Of a DNA stretch of 64,000 bases, positions 17,990-27,119 are shown in pieces. Under the pieces are notes generated by a model. That model saw only the letters and a list, made by a program, of their open reading frames with translations, was not told where the DNA came from and did no database searches. The DNA lies in the NCBI RefSeq assembly GCF_003591175.1, contig NZ_QYYG01000006.1, forward strand, positions 186,001 to 250,000, in the 5' to 3' direction. Made by a program: the position numbers and the translations under genes. Each line of letters starts with the position of its first letter. Positions within the stretch are counted from its first letter, which is position 1. The stretch comes from Serratia inhibens. GTDB lineage: Bacteria; Pseudomonadota; Gammaproteobacteria; Enterobacterales; Enterobacteriaceae.

Positions 17990-20900
17990 GGCAGCTCCTG
18001 CGCATCAGGCTGGCGGCGGGTATTGCGCGCCAGTTTGTCAAACAGCAGGTAGATCACCGGCGTGGTGAACAGCGTCAGGATCTGGCTCATCACCAGCCCG
18101 CCGACCATACAAACCCCCAGCGGGTGACGCAGCTCGGCGCCGGCGCCAGTGCTGAGCATCAGCGGCAGCGCGCCAAGCAAAGCGGCCAGCGTGGTCATCA
18201 GGATCGGCCGGAAACGCAGCAGGCAGGCCTGATAAATCGCGTCGTACGGCGTCATGCCCTGTTCACGTTCGGCAGCCAGCGCAAAGTCGATCATCATGAT
18301 GGCGTTTTTCTTCACGATACCGATCAGCAAGATGATGCCGATAATGGCAATCACGTCCAGCTCGCTGCCGGCCATCATCAGCGCCAGCAGCGCGCCGACC
18401 CCGGCGGTCGGCAGGGTGGAGAGAATGGTCACCGGGTGAATAAAGCTCTCGTACAGCACGCCCAGCACGATATACATCGCCACTACCGCCGCCAGGATCA
18501 GCCACAGCGTGCTGCCCAGCGCCGCCTGGAACGCCAGCGTTGCGCCCTGGAACTGGGTGGTGATGTCTTTCGGCATGTTGAGGTTTTTTTCCGCCAGGGT
18601 GATGGCGTCTACCGCTTCGCCCAGCGAATGGTTGCCCGCCACGTTAAACGAGATGGTCGCCGCCGGGAATTGATCGAGATGGTTGACCGACAGCGGCCCA
18701 AAGCGTTCCTCGATTTTGGCTATGGTGTTCAGCGGCACCGTGGTGCCGTTGCTGCTGGTCAGGCGGATATCGTTCAGCGCCGCCAGCCCCGGCGTGGTGC
18801 TGACATCGTGCTCCAGCACCACGCGGTACTGGTTGGCCTGGGTGTAAATGGTCGAGATCAGCCGCTGGCCGAAGGCGTTGTACAGCGCGTTATCCACGTC
18901 GCTCATGCTGATGCCAAGGCGCGATGCCGAATCGCGATCGACATTCACGTAAGCCACCAGCCCTTGATCCTGCCAGTTGCTGGTCACGTCCGCCAACTGC
19001 GGCGTCTGCTTCAACTCGGCCATCAGTTTGGGCACCCATAGGCTGAGATCGTCCAGCGACATCGCCTGCAAGGTGAACTGGTATTGCGTACGGCTGACCT
19101 GGGTGTCGATGGTCAGATCCTGTACCGGCTGCAGATACAGCTTCACGCCGGGGAACTGTGCGCTCTGTTGTTGCAGGCGGGCGATGATCGCCGGAATGCG
19201 TTCACTGCGTTCGCTCAGCGGTTTAAGGTTGATCTGCAAACGGCCATTGTTGAGCGTGGCGTTGTTGCCATCGACGCCGACGAACGACGTCAGGCTTTCC
19301 ACCGCCGGGTCTTTGAGGATTTCCGCCGCGACCTGCTGTTGGCGTTCGGCCATATTGCTGAACGACACCGTCTGCGGCGCTTCCACCGTGCCCTGAATAA
19401 TGCCGTTGTCCTGCAACGGGAAGAAACCTTTCGGGATCAGCAGGTACAGCAGCACCGTCAGCGCCAGGGTGCTCAGCGCCACGCCGAGCGTCAGCCACGG
19501 GTGATTCAATACGATTTTCAGCCACTTGCCGTACTGCGCAATCACCCGGTCAAAGAAACGTTCGGAGGCGGCGGAAAAGCGGTTCTGCTTGCGCAGCGAT
19601 TCGTGGCTCAGCATGCGCGCGCACATCATCGGCGTCAGCGTCAGCGACACCACGGCAGAAATCAGGATCGCCACCGCCAGCGTCACGGCGAACTCGCGGA
19701 ACAGCCGGCCAACGATATCCCCCATAAACAACAGCGGAATTAATACCGCCACCAGCGAGAAGGTCAGCGAGATAATGGTGAAGCCGATTTCGCCGGCGCC
19801 TTTCAGCGCCGCGTCGAGCGGTTTTTCACCCTTTTCGATATAGCGCGAGATGTTTTCGATCACCACGATGGCGTCATCGACCACAAAACCGGTGGCGATG
19901 GTCAGCGCCATCAGCGTCAGGTTATTGATCGAGAAATCGAGAAAATACATGGCGGCAAAGGTGCCGACCAGCGACAGCGGTACCGCGACGCTCGGGATAA
20001 TGGTGGCCGGCACGTTGCGCAGGAACACGTAAATCACCATTACCACCAGCGCGACCGCCAGCAGCAATTCAAACTGCACGTCGTTGACCGAAGCGCGAAT
20101 GGTGGTAGTGCGATCGGTCAGCACCTTGACGTCCACCGACTTCGGCAGGCTTTTTATCAGCTGCGGCAGCATTTCGCGAATGCTGTCGGCGGTGGTGATC
20201 ACGTTCACGCCCGGCTGGCGCTGAATGTTCAGTACGATTGCCGGCTGTTTGTTGGCCCAGGCGGCCAGGCGGGTATTTTCCGCCCCCTGCTCGATGGTGG
20301 CGATATCCTGCAACCGAATGGCCGCGCCGTTTTGGTAGGCGACAATCAGCTGGCGGTAGTCGTCGGCGGATTTCATCTGGTCGTTGGCGGAAAGCGTCAC
20401 CGAGCGCGTCGGCCCGTCCAGGCTGCCCTTGGCGGAGTTGACGTTAGCGTTGCCGATGGCGGTGCGGATGGTTTCGCTGTCCAGGCCGTAGGCCGCCACC
20501 GCCGCGGCGTTGAGCTTCACGCGCACCGCCGGCCGCTGGCCGCCGGAGAGGGTAACCAGACCCACGCCGGTCACCTGGGAAATTTTTTGCGCGACACGGG
20601 TTTCCACCATGTCTTCCACCTGGGTCATCGGCATGGCGGTCGAGGTGACGGCCAGCGTCATGATCGGCGGATCGGCAGGGTTGACCTTGCTGTAAATCGG
20701 CGGGTAGGGCAGATCGCTCGGCAGCAGGTTGGTGGCGGAGTTGATCGCCGCCTGCACTTCCTGCTCGGCGACGTCGAGCGGCAGCTCAAGCTGGAATTGC
20801 AGCGTTACCACCGACGCGCCGCCGGAGCTTTGCGACGCCATTTGTTTCAGGCCGGACATCTGGCCGAACTGGCGCTCCAGCGGGGCGGTGATTGCAGAAG

Positions 20901-21105
20901 TGACCACGTCCGGGCTGGCGCCGGGATACAGCGTGACCACCTGAATGGTCGGGTAATCCACTTCCGGCAGGGCGGAAACCGGCAGGGCGCGGTAGCCGAT
21001 AATCCCCGCCAGCAAAATAGCCACCATCAGCAGCGTGGTGGCGACCGGGCGCAGAATAAACAGGCGGGAGGGGCCGCCGCCGGCGTTAGGTGGCATCGCC
21101 TGCAT
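17986..21105 (-). CDS. mdtB: RND multidrug efflux permease subunit MdtB
   Basis: The product has 1039 residues, with [19 protein letters not shown] at the N-terminus, [20 protein letters not shown] in TM4 and [15 protein letters not shown] in TM10. It is the partner of MdtC; in the E. coli B2C trimer MdtB mainly drives proton translocation. Its start shares one base with the mdtA stop (TGATG). The complex exports bile salts, novobiocin, β-lactams and flavonoids through TolC. Confidence 0.95.
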   Translation of the reverse strand: MQAMPPNAGGGPSRLFILRPVATTLLMVAILLAGIIGYRALPVSALPEVDYPTIQVVTLYPGASPDVVTSAITAPLERQFGQMSGLKQMASQSSGGASVVTLQFQLELPLDVAEQEVQAAINSATNLLPSDLPYPPIYSKVNPADPPIMTLAVTSTAMPMTQVEDMVETRVAQKISQVTGVGLVTLSGGQRPAVRVKLNAAAVAAYGLDSETIRTAIGNANVNSAKGSLDGPTRSVTLSANDQMKSADDYRQLIVAYQNGAAIRLQDIATIEQGAENTRLAAWANKQPAIVLNIQRQPGVNVITTADSIREMLPQLIKSLPKSVDVKVLTDRTTTIRASVNDVQFELLLAVALVVMVIYVFLRNVPATIIPSVAVPLSLVGTFAAMYFLDFSINNLTLMALTIATGFVVDDAIVVIENISRYIEKGEKPLDAALKGAGEIGFTIISLTFSLVAVLIPLLFMGDIVGRLFREFAVTLAVAILISAVVSLTLTPMMCARMLSHESLRKQNRFSAASERFFDRVIAQYGKWLKIVLNHPWLTLGVALSTLALTVLLYLLIPKGFFPLQDNGIIQGTVEAPQTVSFSNMAERQQQVAAEILKDPAVESLTSFVGVDGNNATLNNGRLQINLKPLSERSERIPAIIARLQQQSAQFPGVKLYLQPVQDLTIDTQVSRTQYQFTLQAMSLDDLSLWVPKLMAELKQTPQLADVTSNWQDQGLVAYVNVDRDSASRLGISMSDVDNALYNAFGQRLISTIYTQANQYRVVLEHDVSTTPGLAALNDIRLTSSNGTTVPLNTIAKIEERFGPLSVNHLDQFPAATISFNVAGNHSLGEAVDAITLAEKNLNMPKDITTQFQGATLAFQAALGSTLWLILAAVVAMYIVLGVLYESFIHPVTILSTLPTAGVGALLALMMAGSELDVIAIIGIILLIGIVKKNAIMMIDFALAAEREQGMTPYDAIYQACLLRFRPILMTTLAALLGALPLMLSTGAGAELRHPLGVCMVGGLVMSQILTLFTTPVIYLLFDKLARNTRRQPDAQELP

Positions 21106-22349
21106 CAGGATTTCCCCTGTGCGAGCGGCTGACGGCTGGGTGTGGTCGCCGGCGGGGTGGCCTGCGGTGTCACCACTTCAACCTGCATGCCTTCGGTCAG
21201 ACGATCGATGCCGTCGGTCACTACCCGGTCACCGGCGTTCAGGCCGGCGCTGATGACCACTTGGCGGCTGTCCTGCACGCCGGTGGTCACGCGGTGCTTG
21301 CTGACCTTGTTGTCTTCGCTCAGGGTCCAGACGAAGTTGCCTTCGTTGCCCATCTGCAGCGCGGCGGTCGGGATGACAATCGCGTTATGCAGGGTATCCA
21401 CCTTCAACCGGGCGTTGACGAACTGGTTCGGGAACAGCGCGTCGTCTTCATTGGTGAAACGCGCCTTCAGCTTGATGGTGCCGGTCGTGGTGTCAATCTG
21501 GTTGTCCAGGCTCAGCAGCGAACCGGTCGCCAGTTGAGTCTGGTTGGTGCGGTCCCAGGCTTCTACGCCGATCGGGCCGGCTTTTTGCGCCTTGAGCAAA
21601 TCGCCGATATTGCCTTCCGGCAGGGTGAACACCACGTCGATGGGGTGGGTCTGGGTGATCACCACGATGCCGGTGGCACTGCCGCTGGTGATGTAGTTGC
21701 CGACGTCGACCAGCTTCAGGCCGACGCGGCCGTCAATCGGCGCGGTGATGCGGCTGTAGGTGATTTGTAGTTTGGCGCTGTCGACCGAGCCCTGATCGGC
21801 TTTGATCGCGCCTTCGGTTTGTTGCACCAGCGAGAGCTGGGTATCCAGATCCTGACGTGAAACCAGGCTGGTTTTCGCCAGTTGCTGGTAGCGCGCCAGA
21901 TCTCGCCGCGCATTGGCGAGCGTCGCCTGGTCTTTGGCCAATTGCCCCAGAGCCTGCGTCAGTTGCACTTCAAACGGGCGCGGGTCGATTTCGACCAGCA
22001 GATCGCCGGCTTTGACCTGCTGGCCTTCGGTAAAGTGGATCGCCATCAGTTGGCCGTCGACCCGGCTGGTGACGGTGACGGTATTGGCGGCGGTGGCGGT
22101 GCCCAACCCGGAGAGATAGCGCGGGACCGTCTGTTCGGTGGCGGTTGCCGCCTGTACCGGCGACATCGGCGGGCCGCGTCGGCCGCCCGCAGGGGCTTTG
22201 CCCCCCTCGGCGTGACGTGCGGCAGAGGCAGTATCGGCTGCGGGAGCCGCAGCATTGAAGTGACGCCAAATCAGAACGGCGGCAATGACCACTATCACCA
22301 CAACCAGCAGGCGCGGCAGCAGTGAACGACGTTGGGTTTTTGCATTCAT
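21105..22349 (-). CDS. mdtA: Periplasmic adaptor (membrane fusion) protein MdtA
   Basis: The product has 414 residues (E. coli 415). An N-terminal membrane anchor ([19 protein letters not shown]) precedes a biotinyl/lipoyl-like hairpin ([18 protein letters not shown]), a helical hairpin (about 125-200) and β-barrel domains ending in a Pro/Thr-rich tail. The tail includes a polar region after [12 protein letters not shown]. It links the MdtBC pump to TolC. The start [11 protein letters not shown] is preceded by GGAGAGAAT; a 33-residue longer frame contains cysteines and no membrane anchor and is rejected. This is the first gene of the mdtABCD-baeSR operon. Confidence 0.94.
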   Translation of the reverse strand: MNAKTQRRSLLPRLLVVVIVVIAAVLIWRHFNAAAPAADTASAARHAEGGKAPAGGRRGPPMSPVQAATATEQTVPRYLSGLGTATAANTVTVTSRVDGQLMAIHFTEGQQVKAGDLLVEIDPRPFEVQLTQALGQLAKDQATLANARRDLARYQQLAKTSLVSRQDLDTQLSLVQQTEGAIKADQGSVDSAKLQITYSRITAPIDGRVGLKLVDVGNYITSGSATGIVVITQTHPIDVVFTLPEGNIGDLLKAQKAGPIGVEAWDRTNQTQLATGSLLSLDNQIDTTTGTIKLKARFTNEDDALFPNQFVNARLKVDTLHNAIVIPTAALQMGNEGNFVWTLSEDNKVSKHRVTTGVQDSRQVVISAGLNAGDRVVTDGIDRLTEGMQVEVVTPQATPPATTPSRQPLAQGKS

Positions 22350-22490
22350 GGTGGCGAAAATTCTCTCCAAAAGGCAGGGGTGCGGGCACTCATTGCCACA
22401 AAAGTTACACTCCTTACAGAATACTAGTTTAGCCAGTAAAGACGGCATAAAAATGAAGGAAATATGGAGGAAGCGTCAGCATTATCTGAA

Positions 22491-22693
22491 TATATCCGTC
22501 ATCTTTCAAACCGCAGCGTTGTTGGCTGCACGCAGTTATTCGGCCCATCCATGGGCCTCCCCCTTACGGGGCCGCTGCAAGCAGCGTTCAAATCTGCTCC
22601 CGGCAGATTTGTCACCCCAATCACTTACCTAAGTAAGCTCATGGGGGCTCCTGCGCTTGCCGCCTAGCTGCAATTTAAAAGCTATAGGATATA
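22491..22693 (+). repeat. Full-length copy of an intergenic repeat with TATATCC/GGATATA ends
   Basis: A 203-bp segment between mdtA and the aldo/keto reductase begins TATATCCGTCAT and ends GGATATA, a perfect 7-bp terminal inverted repeat. It shares AATCACTTACCTAAGTAAGCTCAT and CGCTTGCCGCC (in shorter pieces: CACTTACCTAAGTAAGCTCA) with the copy at 47339-47465 in reverse orientation. An extra block of about 75 bp (GGCCCATCCATGGGCC and AATCTGC...GCAGATT dyads) is present only here. It has no coding capacity. It fills most of the 457-bp gap between mdtA and the next gene; the rest should hold the two divergent promoters. Confidence 0.75.
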
Positions 22694-22806
22694 AATTGAC
22701 TATGTTTATAAGCGACCGGCTTTGACTTATAGCCAATGCGTTTTAACGATTTCTTGATTTTGCGCTAATAATTACCTTGCGAATTATTTATCCCATGGAG
22801 CATGCA

Positions 22807-23760
22807 ATGAGCAAAAGAGAATTGGGCCGTTCGGGCATTCAGGTGCCGGCATTAACCTTCGGCGGCAATGTGTTTGGCTGGACGGCGGATCGCGAGACTT
22901 CATTCAGCCTGCTGGACGCGCTGGTGGAAAATCAGCTCAATTTCATTGATACCGCCGACGTCTATTCGAGCTGGGCGCCGGGTAATCAGGGTGGGGAGTC
23001 TGAAACCACGATCGGCGAGTGGCTGAAAAAAAGCGGTAAACGCGACCAGGTGATTATCGCCACCAAGGTAGGCAAGCCGATGGGGGAAGGCAAACAGGGG
23101 CTGTCGCCGCGCTACATCCAGCAGGCGGTGGAAGACTCGTTGCGCCGCCTGCAGACCGACTATATCGATCTCTATCAATCGCACGACGATGACCGGGACA
23201 CGCCGCTGGCAGAAACCCTGGCCGCGTTCGATGCGCTGATCAAGGCCGGTAAGGTGCGGGCGATAGGCGCTTCCAATTATCAGGCCGATCGCCTGGAAGA
23301 GGCGCTGAAAGTGAGTGAGCGGGAAGGGCTGGCGCGTTACGAAACCCTGCAACCGGAATACAACCTGTATGCGCGCGAAGGGTTCGAAAAAGAGCTGGCG
23401 GCGGTGACGCAACGCCACGGCCTGGGGGTGATCAACTTCTTCTCGCTGGCCAGCGGCTTCCTGACCGGCAAATACCGCAGCGCGCAGGATGAGGGCAAAA
23501 GCCAGCGCGGGGACCGTATTGTGGCGCAATATCTCAACCCGCGCGGTTTCCGCATTTTGGCCGCGTTGGATCGGGTGGCGGAAAAACATCGCACTTCACC
23601 GACGCAAGTCTCGCTGGCCTGGTTGATCGCCCGGCCGGGCATCACTGCGCCGATAGTCAGCGCCACCTCGTTAAAGCAGTTGGATGAGTTGATCGCCGCT
23701 ACCCGGCTGCAACTGGACGCCGATGATATCGAGGTGCTGAACGAGGCCAGCGCCTGGTAA
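22807..23760 (+). CDS. Aldo/keto reductase
   Basis: The product has 317 residues and an AKR (α/β)8 barrel. The catalytic tetrad is visible: Asp and Tyr in IDTADVYSSW (about 43-52), Lys in IATKVGKPMG (about 78-87) and His in LYQSHDDD (about 117-124). C-terminal NADPH-binding features SNYQ and SATSLKQLDEL are present. Such enzymes reduce aldehydes and ketones; the specific substrate is unknown. The start at MSKRELG has GGAG 7 nt upstream; an ATG 12 nt earlier is possible. It is monocistronic, with no functional link to its neighbours visible. Confidence 0.88.
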   Translation: MSKRELGRSGIQVPALTFGGNVFGWTADRETSFSLLDALVENQLNFIDTADVYSSWAPGNQGGESETTIGEWLKKSGKRDQVIIATKVGKPMGEGKQGLSPRYIQQAVEDSLRRLQTDYIDLYQSHDDDRDTPLAETLAAFDALIKAGKVRAIGASNYQADRLEEALKVSEREGLARYETLQPEYNLYAREGFEKELAAVTQRHGLGVINFFSLASGFLTGKYRSAQDEGKSQRGDRIVAQYLNPRGFRILAALDRVAEKHRTSPTQVSLAWLIARPGITAPIVSATSLKQLDELIAATRLQLDADDIEVLNEASAW

Positions 23761-23828
23761 TACGGATTGCCGGGCGGTAATTTTGCTCTATCCTGAATGG
23801 GTCAATGTGATCCATTCAGGGAGCAGCA

Positions 23829-24446
23829 ATGCAAAGCGATATTATCAACGACCTTGCCACGCTGGAGCAGTTGTACGGCAAACCTGCCGCGCCGTCGGTA
23901 TTTAAAGAAGTCAGTTACATTCACCCGGTCTACCGCCCCTTTATCGAAGCTGCGCCCTTTGCCGCGCTGTCCACCGTTGGCCCGGACGGGATGGACGTCT
24001 CCCCACGCGGCGACCCGCCCGGTTTTATTCATATCGAAGACGAGAAAACCCTGCTGCTGCCGGACCGGCGCGGCAACAACCGCATCGACAGCCTGCGCAA
24101 TATCCTGCACGACAACCGGGTGGCGTTGCTGTTGCTGATCCCCGGTATCGGCGAAACGCTGCGGATTAACGGCCGCGCGGAGATTGTTGTGGCGCAAGAG
24201 GTGCTGCAGCGCTTCGCCCACCGCAATATGCTGCCGCGTTCGGTGTTGCGCATTCATGTGGAGGCGGTGTTTTTCCAGTGCAGTCGGGCGATATTGCGCT
24301 CAGGGCTATGGAACGAAGCCAGCCACCTTGAACGTTCGGCGCTGCCCAGCACCGGCAACATTCTGGCCGAGGTGAGTAAAACGCAGTTTGACGGCGACGA
24401 GTACGACAGCGCACTGCCGCAGCGGCTGCGGGATACGCTGTATTAG
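23829..24446 (+). CDS. Pyridoxamine 5'-phosphate oxidase family FMN-binding protein
   Basis: The product has 205 residues with a split-barrel flavin fold: FAALSTVGPDGMDVSPRGDPPGF (pieces ALSTVGPDGMDVSPRGD), then LLLPDRRGNNRIDSLRNIL and LLLLIPGIGETLRINGRAE, as in the MSMEG_1061-type subgroup. These proteins bind FMN, but the reaction is mostly unknown; they are not PdxH, which is longer in its C-terminal motif. GGGAG precedes the start. The end overlaps the convergent P-loop gene by four bases. Confidence 0.82.
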   Translation: MQSDIINDLATLEQLYGKPAAPSVFKEVSYIHPVYRPFIEAAPFAALSTVGPDGMDVSPRGDPPGFIHIEDEKTLLLPDRRGNNRIDSLRNILHDNRVALLLLIPGIGETLRINGRAEIVVAQEVLQRFAHRNMLPRSVLRIHVEAVFFQCSRAILRSGLWNEASHLERSALPSTGNILAEVSKTQFDGDEYDSALPQRLRDTLY

Positions 24447-24952
24447 CGCGGCGCGGCGTTTAACAATGTCAGTAGCCGGGCGAGGCAGCTTTCCACCGGC
24501 TGGCCGGCGGTATCGATGCGGGCCACGGGCGTGGCCCAGGGCGTATAGTCGTGGCCGATAACGCTCTGCCAACCGGGGAGTTTCAGCTCGGCGATATCCC
24601 CGTCGCGGGTTTCCACCCGGCGGCGGTGTTCGGCGCTGTCGGAACAGTAGACTTCAATATCAAAGCAAGCGGTGCCGGCTCGTTGCGCCACGCTATGCCA
24701 GGCGGCTCGCGTCACCGGCAGCGGATTGACCGAGTCGGCAACCACCCGGTGGCCCAAACGCAGGTTATCCTCTGCCACGCCATAAGCGGCAAAGTAACCG
24801 GCCGGGCCAATGTCGCCCGCCAGCATGCCGCTGTTGCGGATCGCCTGTTCAAGAGTGTCTATGCGCAGATGGATGGCCGGCAGCGTGGCTGCCAGCGCTC
24901 GCGCCAGTGTGGTTTTACCGCTACCCGGTAGTCCGGAAAAAACGATCAGCAT
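24443..24952 (-). CDS. AAA/P-loop ATP-binding kinase-like protein
   Basis: The product has 169 residues. Walker A is at the very start (FSGLPGSGKTTLARALA, residues 5-21), followed by HLRIDTLEQAI, in the style of small-molecule or zeta-toxin/gluconate-type kinases, and an arginine-rich lid region (AEHRRRVETRDGD, about 106-118). Proteins like this are annotated as AAA-family ATPase or adenylylsulfate-kinase-like, and the substrate is not known. The ATG overlaps the stop of the upstream GNAT gene by seven bases, so the two are translationally coupled. Confidence 0.75.
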   Translation of the reverse strand: MLIVFSGLPGSGKTTLARALAATLPAIHLRIDTLEQAIRNSGMLAGDIGPAGYFAAYGVAEDNLRLGHRVVADSVNPLPVTRAAWHSVAQRAGTACFDIEVYCSDSAEHRRRVETRDGDIAELKLPGWQSVIGHDYTPWATPVARIDTAGQPVESCLARLLTLLNAAPR

Positions 24953-25509
24953 TGCTGTGCCCGCCATTGTTGCCGTCCCAGCCGATACACTACATGGTTT
25001 TGCAGCGGATGGCCCTGCGGCAAGCGCGGGTGCAGGAAACTTTCGCCGTTGAACGCCATGCCGATCCGCGCCATTACCCGACGTGAAGGTTGGTTGACGG
25101 CGGCGGTAAAAGACACCACTTCATCCAGTTGCAGCGAGTTAAAGGCGGTAGCCAGTACCGCCCTGGCCGCTTCGCTGGCGTAGCCGTTGCCCCAATGGGG
25201 GGCCGCCAACCGCCAGCCGATTTCCACGCAGGGGGAGCAGGGCAGATCGTCCGCCCGCATCGCCAGCCCGACAAAGCCGATAAAAGGCGCGCCGCCTTTC
25301 ACTTCCAGCGCCCAAAACCCCCAGCCGTGCCGGTGCATGAACCGGCGGATGTTGTCGGCCTGCGCGTGGCTTTGAGCGGCGGTCATCACCGAGGGAAAAT
25401 AACGCATGACTTGCGGATTGGCGTTGAGGGCGGCAAATGCCGGCAGGTCTTCGTCGCGCCAGGTGCGCAACAGCAACCTATCGCTTTCAGGGGAGAGGAT
25501 TTCAGACAT
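24946..25509 (-). CDS. GNAT-family N-acetyltransferase (RimJ/RimL type)
   Basis: The product has 187 residues. It starts with the RimJ/RimL-type SDRLLLRTWRDEDLPAF. The acetyl-CoA-binding region is GWRLAAPHWGNGYASEAARAVL, where the usual Q/RxxGxG/A loop is read as HWGNGYA. A VNQPSRRVMARIGM segment follows, which is the standard Asn-x-x-S/R motif. The substrate may be an N-terminal amine or a small molecule. GGAGG lies 8 nt before the start. The gene overlaps the P-loop kinase gene downstream. Confidence 0.82.
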   Translation of the reverse strand: MSEILSPESDRLLLRTWRDEDLPAFAALNANPQVMRYFPSVMTAAQSHAQADNIRRFMHRHGWGFWALEVKGGAPFIGFVGLAMRADDLPCSPCVEIGWRLAAPHWGNGYASEAARAVLATAFNSLQLDEVVSFTAAVNQPSRRVMARIGMAFNGESFLHPRLPQGHPLQNHVVYRLGRQQWRAQQC

Positions 25510-25528
25510 CACTGGCCTCCAATGACCG

Positions 25529-25548
25529 GGGCGCGGCAGGCCGCGCCC
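25529..25548. terminator. GC-rich hairpin between yegD and the GNAT gene
   Basis: GGGCGCGGC and GCCGCGCCC form a perfect 9-bp stem with a 2-base centre, directly after the yegD stop. There is no T-tract, so it may only slow or protect transcripts and is a weak terminator candidate. Confidence 0.4.
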
Positions 25549-25556
25549 ACGGGCAA

Positions 25557-26909
25557 TTAACGGAACAGCGTTTGCGCCCAGCGCGCCAGCCCGGCGGTAA
25601 CCGAGCCGAAGTCGTTGCCGCCGACGATAGGAATGCCGGGCAGCTGTTGTTGCAGCGCGGCGCGCAGCAGCGGTGAGCGCGCGCTGCCGCCGGTGAGGTA
25701 AATCACCTCCGGTGCGGTCTGGCTGCTGGCCAGCGCGGCACTGACCTGTTCCTGAATGCGCAACAGCGGTTGAGAGATAGCCTCGGCCAACTGATCCTGG
25801 CTGATGGTTTCCGCCAGTTCCGGCTGGACGAACGCCAGCGGCGCGTGGGTGGTTTGCTGTGCGGACAGGGCGATTTTACTCTCCTCCGCCGCACGCACCA
25901 AACGGTAGCTTAACCGTTGTTGGTGTACTTTCAGCAGGCGCTTGACCTTTTCCGGCTCGGCGGCGTCGCGGATCAGATCCCGCAGCATGCGGCCGTTGGC
26001 GGCGCTGTAAAAATCGATTTGCGCCGGCACGTCGTTGGTGGCCACCGCGTTCCAGTAAGGCAGCGCGGGCAGGGCGATGCCCTTTTCGGTTTCGCCGCCC
26101 ATGCCGAACAGCGGCATCAGCTGTTTGAATGCCAGCATGATGTCCAGATCGTTACCGCCGACGCGGCAACCGCTGTGCCCCAGCAGGCTCTGCTGACGGT
26201 CGGCGCGATCGCGCCATTGCGGCCCCATCAACAACACCGAACAGTCGGTGGTGCCGCCGCCGATGTCCACCACCAGCACGGTTTTCTCTTCGCCCAGCGT
26301 GGCCTCGAAGTCCAGACCCGCCGCTACCGGCTCGAACTGGAATTCAATATCCTTAAACCCGGCGCGTTCGGCGGCGCGTTGTAAAATGCCTTGCGCCTGT
26401 CGGTTGGCATCTTCACCACCGATGCCCTGGAAGTTGATCGGGCGGCCAATGACCGCCTGGTTGATGCTGCTCTGCAGCACGTTTTCCGCCTGGCGTTTGA
26501 TATGGAACATCATGGCGCACACCAGATCTTCGAACAACGCGATCTGTTGCGGCTTCAGGCCATTGGCGCCGAGGAAGGATTTCGGCGAGCGGACAAAATA
26601 GACTTCTTCCGGATCTTCAACGTAGTGCGCCAGTGCTTGCAACCCAAACTGCACGCTGTCGTTGCCGACCGGAATGTCTTCTTCGCGGTTGTAGTTGATC
26701 GCCCGGCGCAGCAGTTGCTGGTTCTCTTCACTGCCGGTCGGCACCTGCCAGTGGCGGTGCAGGCATTCGCTCACCGCTTCGCGCGTCGGTGCGCACAGCA
26801 TCGACGGCAGGTAAGGATCGTTGTTTTCCAGCGTCAGCAGCTCGGGGCCGTTGTCACGCATCACTGCGACGGAACAGTTGGCCGTTCCGTAATCGAATCC
26901 AATAAACAT
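25557..26909 (-). CDS. yegD: Hsp70-family chaperone-like protein YegD
   Basis: The product has 450 residues, the same as E. coli YegD. Actin/Hsp70 ATPase motifs are present: FIGFDYGTANCSVAVM (phosphate 1), LVVDIGGGTTDCSVLLM (phosphate 2, about 206-222) and VIYLTGGSARSPLL (adenosine, about 402-415). The protein lacks a normal substrate-binding domain, so it is a truncated Hsp70 whose clients are unknown. The start is the ATG of MFIGFDYG, in line with E. coli. It is divergent from the alkA fusion gene. Confidence 0.92.
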   Translation of the reverse strand: MFIGFDYGTANCSVAVMRDNGPELLTLENNDPYLPSMLCAPTREAVSECLHRHWQVPTGSEENQQLLRRAINYNREEDIPVGNDSVQFGLQALAHYVEDPEEVYFVRSPKSFLGANGLKPQQIALFEDLVCAMMFHIKRQAENVLQSSINQAVIGRPINFQGIGGEDANRQAQGILQRAAERAGFKDIEFQFEPVAAGLDFEATLGEEKTVLVVDIGGGTTDCSVLLMGPQWRDRADRQQSLLGHSGCRVGGNDLDIMLAFKQLMPLFGMGGETEKGIALPALPYWNAVATNDVPAQIDFYSAANGRMLRDLIRDAAEPEKVKRLLKVHQQRLSYRLVRAAEESKIALSAQQTTHAPLAFVQPELAETISQDQLAEAISQPLLRIQEQVSAALASSQTAPEVIYLTGGSARSPLLRAALQQQLPGIPIVGGNDFGSVTAGLARWAQTLFR

Positions 26910-27119
26910 GTCTTTTCTCTCTCCCCATGCCAATGAAGGGGGGCGACTTTACCCGAGTCCCGGCCCTCGGGCAACGTGCGTGCGCTTAACTGACGAAAAA
27001 TTTAGCGGAGCGGGCACCGCTATGCTTAACTTAGGCTTCCTGTCTTGATGTCCGAATCCCGCACGTCAATGCGCCAGCCGAGTCGCATAATGAACAAAAA
27101 ACTGACCCCGAGCGTTGCC

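Noticed and set aside
22350-22480. BaeR binding box upstream of mdtA
   Set aside because: I looked for the E. coli BaeR consensus on the minus strand; the nearest stretch (TTTTTATGCC...TACTGGC) has the wrong spacing and too few matches.
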